Origin: an uncultured Aquabacterium sp. | GTDB lineage: Bacteria; Pseudomonadota; Gammaproteobacteria; Burkholderiales; Burkholderiaceae_C | Reading direction: 5' to 3' | Length of the DNA stretch: 64,000 bases | Assembly (NCBI RefSeq): GCF_913773725.1 | Contig: NZ_CAJYGK010000086.1 | Span: 62,001 to 126,000, forward strand | Shown: piece after piece, positions 42,653 to 50,947 of the stretch | How the letters are laid out: each line of letters opens with the position of its first letter | Numbering within the stretch: position 1 is the first letter of the stretch | Made by a program: the position numbers and the translations under genes | Notes under the pieces: generated by a model | Told to the model about the DNA's origin: nothing | What the model saw: only the letters and a program-made list of their open reading frames with translations | Database searches by the model: none

Positions 42653-44161
42653 TCAGGTGCCGCAGAACGTGCGGTAGCACGCCGTGACCTGGGCCGGAGC
42701 AGGCTGGCCGAAGACCGCGTTGTCGGGTGTCTCGTCGAAGGGGCGAGCCAGGGCCGCCAGCAGCCGATCGAACGGCTCCAGGTCGTCACGCTCGAAGGCC
42801 GCGGTCAGTGCCGCTTCCACCTGGTGGTTGCGGGGGATCACGAAGGGGTTGACACGGCGCATGGCGTCCGCCCGCTCGGCGGCGGACACGGGCTCGCTCG
42901 CACAACGCGCCTGCCAGCGCACCAGCCAGTCCGTCAGCGCATCAGGCTCCGACATCAAGGCCTGCAGGCCGCTCGGGTCACCGTCGGCCGCGTCCGCCAG
43001 GCGGCGCCACGCCAGCGTGAAGTCCACCTGCTGGCGACGCAGCAAGTCCAGCCAGTCCTGCACCAGCGCGCGATCGCCCGTCTCGTCCTCCGGCCGTGCG
43101 AGCTGCAGCCCCAGCTTGGCGCGCTGCCCACGCAGCAGGGCCGCCTCGTACTGTGCCGGAAAGTCGTCCAGCACCTCGGTGGCCTGCGCCACCCCTTCCC
43201 GCACGGCCGCCTCCGACGGGTCCGCCACGATCAACGGCAACAACGCCTCGGCCAGTCGAGCGAGGTTCCAGCGGGCAATCGCGGGCTGGTTGCCATAGGC
43301 GTAGCGCCCGCGCTCGTCGATCGAACTGAAGACGGTGTCCGGGTCATACGCCTCCAGAAAGGCACAAGGCCCGTAGTCGATCGTCTCGCCCGAGATCGCC
43401 ATGTTGTCGGTGTTCATCACCCCATGAATGAAGCCGACGTTCATCCACTGGGCCATCAGTTCGGCCTGCCGCGCCACCACGCGACGCAACAAGGCCAGGT
43501 CGCGCTCCGGCGCATCACGCAGGTCGGGGTCATGTCGGGCGATGGCGTAATCCGCCAGCCGTCGCAAGGCCTTGCCATCCCCACGGGACGACAGGAACTC
43601 GAAGGTGCCGACCCGCAGGTGGCTGGCGGCCACGCGGGTCAGGACCGCACCGGGCAGCACGCGCTCACGGTAGACCGACTCGCCCGTGGCCACGACGGCC
43701 AACGCCCGCGTGCTGGGAATGCCCAGTGCATGCATGGCCTCCCCCATGAGGGCCTCGCGCAGCATCGGGCCGACAGCCGCCTTGCCGTCCCCCCCGCGCG
43801 AAAACGGCGTGCGGCCCGAGCCCTTGAACGCGATGTCCCGTCGATGGCCACGGGCATCGATCACCTCGCCGAGCAACAGCGCCCGGCCGTCCCCGAGTTG
43901 AGGCGAAAAGTGACCGAACTGGTGGCCGGCGTACGCCTGGGCCAGCGGCTCGGCGCCCGCCGGCACGGCATTGCCAGCCAGCATGGCAACACCTTCTTCG
44001 CCCGCCAGAGGGACGGCGTCCAGACCGAGCTCGTCGGCCAGCGGCCGGTTCAGGAACAGCAGCCGCGGCGCGGTCACCGTGTCAGGCTGGCAGCGGGCGT
44101 ACAGGCCCTCCAGGTCACGGGCGTAGCTGTTGTCGAAACGGAAGTCGAGGGAGGCGGACAT
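42653..44161 (-). CDS. selO: Protein adenylyltransferase SelO (YdiU)
   Basis: A 502-residue pseudokinase-fold enzyme that transfers AMP to protein Ser/Thr/Tyr residues and takes part in redox stress responses. The sequence shows YAGHQFGHFSPQLGDGRALL near residue 80, KGSGRTPFSRGGDGKA (nucleotide-binding), MNTDNMAISGETIDYGPCAF (metal-binding Asn/Asp) and the usual C-terminus CYRTFCGT, where the cysteine aligns with the selenocysteine of animal SelO. ATG 44161 is chosen. Length is typical. Confidence 0.94.
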   Translation of the reverse strand: MSASLDFRFDNSYARDLEGLYARCQPDTVTAPRLLFLNRPLADELGLDAVPLAGEEGVAMLAGNAVPAGAEPLAQAYAGHQFGHFSPQLGDGRALLLGEVIDARGHRRDIAFKGSGRTPFSRGGDGKAAVGPMLREALMGEAMHALGIPSTRALAVVATGESVYRERVLPGAVLTRVAASHLRVGTFEFLSSRGDGKALRRLADYAIARHDPDLRDAPERDLALLRRVVARQAELMAQWMNVGFIHGVMNTDNMAISGETIDYGPCAFLEAYDPDTVFSSIDERGRYAYGNQPAIARWNLARLAEALLPLIVADPSEAAVREGVAQATEVLDDFPAQYEAALLRGQRAKLGLQLARPEDETGDRALVQDWLDLLRRQQVDFTLAWRRLADAADGDPSGLQALMSEPDALTDWLVRWQARCASEPVSAAERADAMRRVNPFVIPRNHQVEAALTAAFERDDLEPFDRLLAALARPFDETPDNAVFGQPAPAQVTACYRTFCGT

Positions 44162-44251
44162 GGCGGCACGGCGGATCGGGCGGACGAGCCGGAAGTATGC
44201 GCACATCCCGCTGTGGTGTCCGGACCCTCACCCCATGACCCTGTGGCCGCA

Positions 44252-46180
44252 TCAGGCGGCGGCCAGGCGGAAGGCGTTCACCGCGTGAACAAGGTCCATC
44301 GCCTGGTTGCGCAGGCTCTCGGCCGCTGCCGCACTTTCCTCCACCAGCGCCGCGTTCTGCTGCGTCGTGGCATCCATCTGGGTGACGGCCAGGCCGATCT
44401 GGCTCACGCCGGCCTTCTGCTCTTCGCTGGCCGAACGAATCTCACCCATGATGTCGGCCACGCGCTGAACCGAGGTCACGATGGCCGTCATGGCCTCACC
44501 GGCCGCTTCGGCGTGACTGCGCCCATCCTGTGCGCTCTCAGCGCTGGCAGCGATCAGGCTCTTGACCTCGCGAGCCGCCTCGGCGCTGCGTGAGGCGAGC
44601 AGGCGGACTTCGCTGGCCACCACGGCAAAACCACGGCCGTGTTCACCGGCCCGCGCGGCCTCCACCGCCGCATTGAGGGCGAGGATGTTGGTCTGGAACG
44701 CAATGCCATCGATCACGCCGATGATGTCATTGACCCGGCGCGCATGGTCGTCGATGCTGCGCATGCTGGCCACCACGCTTTCAACGATCTGGCCGCCCTG
44801 CACCGCCGAGGCGTTGGCTGCCTGCGTGAGCGCATCGGCCTGTGCCGCGCTGTCGGCGTTCTGCCGCACGGTGGCGCCCAGCTGCTCCATCGATGACGCG
44901 GTCTGTGCCAGCGCGCTGGCCTGCTGTTCCGTTCGCTGCGACAGGTCCCCGTTGCCCTGGGCGATCTGCTGGCTCGCGCTGGCCACACATTCGGCGTTGG
45001 CCCGCACGGCTCCCACGGTGGACGACAGGTGTTCGGTCATGCGGTCCAGCGCACGAATCAGCGTGCCGACCTCGTCGCGGTGAACGGAGGTGACGCGGCG
45101 CGTCAGATCCCCTTCGGCCACCGCCGTGGCCACCTCGACCGCCTGGGCCATGGCTCGGGTTGTCGAGCGCGTGGTCGACAGCATCAGTGCGGCACCCGCC
45201 GACGCCAGCACACCCAGCACGCCCAGGACCGTCAGCATGCGGTGGCGTGTGGCATCGGCATTGGCCTGCAACTTGGCCTCGAGCGCGCCGAATGCAGCAT
45301 CTACCAGCGCGAACTGGGTATCGATGACGTCTGTGGTCCGGGCAAAGTAATCGGCTGGCGGGTGGCGCAGTTGTTCAGCATGGATCAGGGCGCTGTCGAC
45401 CAGGGCCACACCGCGCTCGCCTGCCTGCACGGCGGCATCGATGCGGGCCTTGAGCAAGGTGCCGATCCCGGCATCCTGCCGGACCGCCTCGTCCAGCGCA
45501 CGCCGCGCCTGCGCCAGGTTGTCCTTCATGGCACCAGCCAGGGCCGACACGCTCGCCCGCTCGTCGGCCGTGGCCTCGCCGTGGGTCAGCAGCAGGGTGC
45601 CGCGCGCGCGCATCTGCCCGAGGTTTTCGGTGAGGCTGGGCAGGTACTCCAGCACGGCCCGCTGCAGCTGGTAGCCTGCTGGCTGCTCATGGATGGCGAT
45701 GCCGGTCAGCCGGGCAATGTCCTGCACGAGCGCGCGCTGGGCAGACACCAGTTCGGTGTGCAACCGAAAGCTCTCCGCGCCGCTCACGGTCCTGGCGGTC
45801 ACGGCCTGTGCCACGGTGCGCCAGTCCCGCGCGATCTTCCGCGCCGCCTCTCGCGCCTCGCCATGGTCGAGCTTCTCCACCGCGGCCAGCATCGCATCGG
45901 CCGCGGCGTCGGCCTCACGCTGACGTGTCAGCCGCGGTTCAGGCTGCTGCTCCTTGCCGCCCAGAAACAGCGCCGACAGCCCGCGGTGCTGCTGCGTCAG
46001 ACGCATCAATCGCAGCAGGCTGCCCGCGGGTGCCAGGCCTTCCACCTCCAGGTGCGCCCGATCGATCGCCCGCAGGTCGGCACGGATCAGCAACGCCGAC
46101 GGCACGATCATCATCAGCGCAGCCAGCGCGGACAGCAACAGGAACTTGTGGGCAAGGCGGAGGTCGTTGATGGATCGCAT
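44252..46180 (-). CDS. Methyl-accepting chemotaxis protein with nitrate/nitrite-sensor-like domain
   Basis: A 642-residue chemoreceptor. An N-terminal membrane helix (~10-30) is followed by a ~280-residue periplasmic all-helical domain whose start, [18 protein letters not shown], resembles the NIT domain. A second membrane helix near 320, HAMP, and a signalling coiled coil with [19 protein letters not shown] follow. NIT-containing receptors may sense nitrate or nitrite, which would suit the nitrate respiration genes 10 kb away; this is inference. ATG 46180 is preferred over 46219. Confidence 0.88.
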   Translation of the reverse strand: MRSINDLRLAHKFLLLSALAALMMIVPSALLIRADLRAIDRAHLEVEGLAPAGSLLRLMRLTQQHRGLSALFLGGKEQQPEPRLTRQREADAAADAMLAAVEKLDHGEAREAARKIARDWRTVAQAVTARTVSGAESFRLHTELVSAQRALVQDIARLTGIAIHEQPAGYQLQRAVLEYLPSLTENLGQMRARGTLLLTHGEATADERASVSALAGAMKDNLAQARRALDEAVRQDAGIGTLLKARIDAAVQAGERGVALVDSALIHAEQLRHPPADYFARTTDVIDTQFALVDAAFGALEAKLQANADATRHRMLTVLGVLGVLASAGAALMLSTTRSTTRAMAQAVEVATAVAEGDLTRRVTSVHRDEVGTLIRALDRMTEHLSSTVGAVRANAECVASASQQIAQGNGDLSQRTEQQASALAQTASSMEQLGATVRQNADSAAQADALTQAANASAVQGGQIVESVVASMRSIDDHARRVNDIIGVIDGIAFQTNILALNAAVEAARAGEHGRGFAVVASEVRLLASRSAEAAREVKSLIAASAESAQDGRSHAEAAGEAMTAIVTSVQRVADIMGEIRSASEEQKAGVSQIGLAVTQMDATTQQNAALVEESAAAAESLRNQAMDLVHAVNAFRLAAA

Positions 46181-46321
46181 GGTCAGGGCTCGGCTCACGA
46201 CGGGCGTCGTGCTTCTCAAGCCCCGGACTGTAGGGAGACCGATTCGGTCCCGCTGTCAGGAGTTCTGGACAGTGTTCGCTGCCCTGACCCCTGTCAAAAG
46301 GCTTTCCCGGTCAAACGTGAC

Positions 46322-47329
46322 TTACGCAACATCCATGTGCTGCGCGCGCACGGCCAGCACCTCGGGCAGCCGCGCCAGGAAGACCGGGACCAGGGCCGGA
46401 TCGAAATGGGTGCCGGCATCGAGCCGAAGCCGCTCCACCGCCTCCTCGACCGGCCAGGCTTTCTTGTAAGGCCGCGCCGTGGTCAAGGCGTCGAACACGT
46501 CGGCGATGGCCACGATGCGGGCCTCGATGGGGATGGCTTCTCCGGCCAGCCCATAGGGGTAGCCCGAGCCATCCCACTTCTCATGGTGGCTCTCGGCAAT
46601 GCGACGCGCCATGCGCAGCACCGACGACGGGTGGTCGCCGATGATCTCGCCGCCAATGAGCGGGTGGCGCTTCATGGCGGCCCACTCCTCCGGGGTCAGC
46701 GGGCCGGGCTTCTGCAGGATCGCGTCGGCAATCCCGATCTTGCCGATGTCGTGCATGGGCGCCGCGTTGAGCAGTTCCTCGGCCTGCACCGCGCTCCAGC
46801 CCAGCCCCAGCGCCAGGATGCGGGCGTAGTGGCTCATGCGGACCACATGCAGCCCGGTCTCGTTGTCCTTGTACTCAGCGGCACGCCCCAGTCGCTGAAT
46901 GATCTGCAACCGGGTCTCGCGCAACTCCTCGACACGCACCAGCGAGAGGTGCGTCCGGACCCGCGCCCGCACAATGGGCGGGCTGACCGGCTTGGTGATG
47001 TAGTCCACCGCGCCCAGTTCGAAACCCCGCGCTTCGTCGCCCACCTCGGCCATGGCCGTCACGAAGATGACGGGGATGCCTGCCGTCACGGGGTCGGTCT
47101 TGAGCTGGGCGCACACGTCGTGCCCGGTGAGGCCGGGCATCATCACGTCGAGCAGCACGAGCTGCGGCTGCTCCTGTCGGGCCAGCTCCAGCGCCTTCTG
47201 GCCGTCACGGGCAAACAGCAGTTGGTAGTCGGCCTGCAGGATCTGGCGCAGGACCTGCAGGTTGGTCGGCTCGTCATCCACCACAAGGATCACGGGCTTG
47301 GCGGTGTCGGTCGGCTGGGTCATGATCAT
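46322..47329 (-). CDS. Response regulator with HD-GYP cyclic-di-GMP phosphodiesterase output
   Basis: A 335-residue protein. The N-terminal receiver has VVDDEPTN and the phospho-acceptor aspartate in LVLLDVMMPGLTG. The C-terminal HD-GYP domain has the metal HD in PMHDIGKIG, HHEKWDGSGYPYGL (GYP motif) and later metal ligands (ADVFDALTTARPYK). Such enzymes hydrolyse cyclic-di-GMP under phosphorelay control. Its start overlaps the stop of the hybrid kinase gene by 4 bp, so that kinase is the likely phosphodonor. Confidence 0.94.
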   Translation of the reverse strand: MIMTQPTDTAKPVILVVDDEPTNLQVLRQILQADYQLLFARDGQKALELARQEQPQLVLLDVMMPGLTGHDVCAQLKTDPVTAGIPVIFVTAMAEVGDEARGFELGAVDYITKPVSPPIVRARVRTHLSLVRVEELRETRLQIIQRLGRAAEYKDNETGLHVVRMSHYARILALGLGWSAVQAEELLNAAPMHDIGKIGIADAILQKPGPLTPEEWAAMKRHPLIGGEIIGDHPSSVLRMARRIAESHHEKWDGSGYPYGLAGEAIPIEARIVAIADVFDALTTARPYKKAWPVEEAVERLRLDAGTHFDPALVPVFLARLPEVLAVRAQHMDVA

Positions 47330-50300
47330 GCAGCTTGGAGGCGCGCCGTCAGGTCGTCGCGCAGATGGTCAACCTGGGTCTGTGCCGCGTCGAAATCGAA
47401 GTCGTCCACGGCCTGGATCAGGCGCTTCAGGTCGTCGGGATGCCAGATACCCTGTGCCTCCTGCGGCAACCGTTCCAGTACCACATCCAGTCGGTCGCCC
47501 CGACCGAACCCGTCGTGCAGCTGTCGCAGCAGGCTCAGCAGACGCTCGGCCTCGGCGGAATCCGGCGTCCGCAAGGCCCCCGTCCCGACATCGGTGGACA
47601 GGGCCTCTTCTTCGCCGGCGCTGTAGTACACCGCCAGCAGGGTTTCACGCAGCACGCCGAGCAAGGCCATCCACGCCGGATGCCAGCCGGCCTGGCCCTC
47701 GCTGCCGACGGCCGCACGGGCATCCCGCTCGAGCTGCGCCGCAGCGGCCTGAAGGGCAGGCAGGCCCAGGTTGGCCGCCACACCCTTGAGCCGATGGCCG
47801 GCGTTCTCGGCCGCGTCGGCTTCCGGGGTTGACTGGGGATTCTGCTCGGCCAGCCAGGTGCGTTTGGCTTCGCCAAACTGGCTCAGTGCATGAGCCAGCG
47901 CCTTGGCATCACCCCAACGCCGCAGCCCCGCTTCCATGTCCACCAGGGGCAACAAGGTGGCATCGCCCCCGGCCCCCGCGCCTTCCGGATCGGCTCCATC
48001 GTAAACGGCGCTGTGCGCATGCAAAGCCAGTGCCGTGTGCCCGGTCACACGGGCTACCTCCCGCATGAGCGCGTCGAGCTCGACCGGCTTGAAAGCGAAC
48101 CCGTCCATACCGGCATCGGCTGCGTTCTGTCGGTCTTCCTGGAAGACGCTTGCGCTCAAGGCAACCACCGGTGTGCGGCTCAGGCCCAGCAGGGTCTCGC
48201 GTTCCCGCAGGCGGCGAGTGGCCTCGAAGCCGTCGAGCTCCGGCATTTGCAGGTCCATCAGGATCAGGTCGAAGCGGGTCTGATCGCAGCATGCCAGCGC
48301 AGTCAACCCGTTGTCGGCCTCGGTCACGGTGTGGCCATGCCGGGCCAGCAGCACGCTCAACAGGCTACGGTTTTCAGGCACGTCGTCCACCACCAGCACG
48401 TGCATGGGCGGCAGCGCCGTGGGGGCCTGGGTCACCATCGCGGGCAGCGTGCCCATCGGTGCGGCGTGCAATGGCAGGCGCACGGTGAAGGTGGTGCCCA
48501 CGCCCAACGTGCTCTCCACGTCAATTGTGCCCCCCATCAGGTCGACCAACTGGCGGCTGATCGTGGTGCCCAGTCCGGTCCCCCCGTAGCGTCGGCTCAT
48601 GGAGGCGTCTGCCTGGGTGAAAGCGTCGAAGATGTGGTTCACGCGGTCCGGCGCGATGCCGATGCCGGTGTCCCGCACCGCGAGCGTCAGGTAGGCACCA
48701 TCCCGGCGGGCCCGCAGCGTGACACTGCCGTGCTCCGTGAACTTCACGGCATTGCCGACCAGATTGAGCAGCACCTGCTTGAGACGATGGCCGTCGCCCA
48801 TGACCACAGCAGGGATGGTCGGGTCGAAGTCGAGCGAGAGGTTCAGCCCCTTCTTGCGGGCCTGCAGCCGCTGCTCCTCCACCACCTGATGCAGCAGTTC
48901 TGGCAGATCGTAGGGCAGCGATTCGAGCACCACGGCACCCCGCTCCAGCTTGGACGTATCCAGGATGTCGTTGAGCAGCACAAGCAGCGATCTGGCGGCA
49001 TTGCGCACCGTCTGCAGGTGCTGGCGCGCATCTGCAGACAGTTCGCCGCCCAGCACCACGTCGGTGAAGCCGAGGATCGCATTCATGGGCGTGCGGATCT
49101 CATGGCTCATGTTCGCCAGGATGGCCGATCGGATCTGCACGGCCTCCTCGGCCCGGGCCTTTGCGCTGCGCAAGGCCTCTTCCATCTCGTGGCGGTCGGT
49201 GAAGTCCAGGATCACGCCGTCCACCCACAGGATGCCGTCGTCGTTGTCATCGCGCACCGCACGGCCGTGGCTCCACATCCAGCGCGTCGAGCCGTCCCGA
49301 TGTCGCAACTGGAACTCGACCTGAAAGGGCTGGCCCAGATCGATCGCCCGCCGCACCTCGTGCGTGATGCGCGCGGCGTCGTCGGCAGTGACCAGCTCGG
49401 CAAAGCGGATGCGCGGTGATTCACCGATGAAGTCGGCAGCGGGGTATCCCGTCAGGTTCAGCGCGGCGTCACTGAGGAAATCCAGTGGCCAGCCCGGCTC
49501 GGGCCGGACACGGAAGGTCAGCCCGGGCAGATTGCCGATCAGCGAGCGCAAGCGCTGCTCGCTATGGCGCAAGGCCTTCTCCATCTCCACGCGCTCGCTG
49601 ACATCCGAGAAGGAGGACACGTAGACCAACCGGCCGTTGACCTCTGCCTGGCGCACCACCACGCGCACCGGCACCATCCCACCCGTCCGGCGCGGCACCT
49701 TCATCAGGTACTCGCGACCATCTGCGAAGCCTTGTGCAAAAACCCCGAAGTTCTCCAGGGCTTGAGCGCGCATGGATTCCGGCATCAGCGCCACACAGCT
49801 GCGCCCGACCACCTCGTCGCGAGTGACGCCGAAGATCTTTTCGGCTGCGACGTTGAAGTCGGCGATGGTGCCGCGCGCGTCCACCACCACCATGCCATCC
49901 AGGCCCGTGGCAAACACAGCCCGCAGCTCTCCGGTGCTGTGCTGCAGCGCCTCGAGCAGGTCGCGGTAGCGCATCAACCCCGCCGCTGCGGCAACCAGGC
50001 CGGTTCCCACGACGGTGACGAGGGCAACGCCCAACGCCATGGGCAACGGGTTGACCAGAGCCAGCCCGTCAACGGCCGGACGCTCGCCGATGAAGCGGGC
50101 CGCGGCCATGCCGGTGTAGTGCATGCCGGCCATGGCGAGACCCATGGTGCAGCCGGCCAGCAAGGTGCTGGTGAGGTGGCTGACACGCAGGTGCCGGTTC
50201 AACCCGAACCGGACCCACAAGGCCAGGATGGCGAGCCCCACCGCCACCACGAGCGACACACCGAACATCCAGGGGTCGTAGCGCAGCACCGCGCTCATCT

Positions 50301-50736
50301 CCATGGCAGCCATGCCAAGGTAATGCATGGTGCCGATGCCACCGCCCACCAAGGCACCGCCCACGACCAGTTGCGCCCGGCTGATGTCTTCCCGGCGAAG
50401 CAGGCCCAGGGCCACGCGGGAAGCCGCAATCGCCGGCAGGATGGACAACAGGGTGGGACCGGCCGCGTACCGGACGGGCAGGCACAACTCGAAGGCCAGC
50501 ATCCCCACGAAATGCATGGCCCACACACCGCCCCCCAGGCTGACGCTGCCCGCAGCCAGGAGCATCCGCGCAGCGCGATCGTCTGCTTCGCGCGCCTGCC
50601 AGGCGGCCTGCAAGGCCATGGATGACGAGAACACCGCCACAGCCACGGACAAGGCGACCAGCCAGGGATTGAACTGGCCGGACAGCAGCAGGCCGGGATC
50701 GACCTCCCAGGCAAAGAAGGGATGCAACGGTGGCAT
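47326..50736 (-). CDS. MHYT-PAS hybrid sensor histidine kinase with receiver and HPt domains
   Basis: A 1136-residue membrane kinase. The N-terminal seven-helix MHYT sensor carries MHFVGM, MHYLGM and MHYTGM motifs, thought to bind copper and sense O2, CO or NO. Two PAS domains follow, then HisKA (SHEIRTPMNAILGFTDVV), an HATPase, a receiver (VVDDVPENRSLL, LILMDLQMPELDGFEATR) and a C-terminal HPt domain (GHRLKGVAANLG). Phosphate can therefore travel His-Asp-His before reaching the overlapping HD-GYP response regulator. ATG 50736 (MPPLHPFFAWEVDPG) is chosen. Confidence 0.93.
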   Translation of the reverse strand: MPPLHPFFAWEVDPGLLLSGQFNPWLVALSVAVAVFSSSMALQAAWQAREADDRAARMLLAAGSVSLGGGVWAMHFVGMLAFELCLPVRYAAGPTLLSILPAIAASRVALGLLRREDISRAQLVVGGALVGGGIGTMHYLGMAAMEMSAVLRYDPWMFGVSLVVAVGLAILALWVRFGLNRHLRVSHLTSTLLAGCTMGLAMAGMHYTGMAAARFIGERPAVDGLALVNPLPMALGVALVTVVGTGLVAAAAGLMRYRDLLEALQHSTGELRAVFATGLDGMVVVDARGTIADFNVAAEKIFGVTRDEVVGRSCVALMPESMRAQALENFGVFAQGFADGREYLMKVPRRTGGMVPVRVVVRQAEVNGRLVYVSSFSDVSERVEMEKALRHSEQRLRSLIGNLPGLTFRVRPEPGWPLDFLSDAALNLTGYPAADFIGESPRIRFAELVTADDAARITHEVRRAIDLGQPFQVEFQLRHRDGSTRWMWSHGRAVRDDNDDGILWVDGVILDFTDRHEMEEALRSAKARAEEAVQIRSAILANMSHEIRTPMNAILGFTDVVLGGELSADARQHLQTVRNAARSLLVLLNDILDTSKLERGAVVLESLPYDLPELLHQVVEEQRLQARKKGLNLSLDFDPTIPAVVMGDGHRLKQVLLNLVGNAVKFTEHGSVTLRARRDGAYLTLAVRDTGIGIAPDRVNHIFDAFTQADASMSRRYGGTGLGTTISRQLVDLMGGTIDVESTLGVGTTFTVRLPLHAAPMGTLPAMVTQAPTALPPMHVLVVDDVPENRSLLSVLLARHGHTVTEADNGLTALACCDQTRFDLILMDLQMPELDGFEATRRLRERETLLGLSRTPVVALSASVFQEDRQNAADAGMDGFAFKPVELDALMREVARVTGHTALALHAHSAVYDGADPEGAGAGGDATLLPLVDMEAGLRRWGDAKALAHALSQFGEAKRTWLAEQNPQSTPEADAAENAGHRLKGVAANLGLPALQAAAAQLERDARAAVGSEGQAGWHPAWMALLGVLRETLLAVYYSAGEEEALSTDVGTGALRTPDSAEAERLLSLLRQLHDGFGRGDRLDVVLERLPQEAQGIWHPDDLKRLIQAVDDFDFDAAQTQVDHLRDDLTARLQAA

Positions 50737-50947
50737 GGCGACGGGACGTACGTGGACACGGTGGAGTGTCCAGCACAAGCCGCCGCGCCATACGGCATAA
50801 AAGCGCAGAAACCCCGCCCTTCATGCCGCAGTGCACGGTGCGCAGGACGGCGTAGCAAGACCAAATGCACGCTGTACTTGTATCATTGTGTAACCGACCG
50901 CACACTGATGACCTCGCGGCGCCGTCTGGCGCACCCGCTCCCGCTCC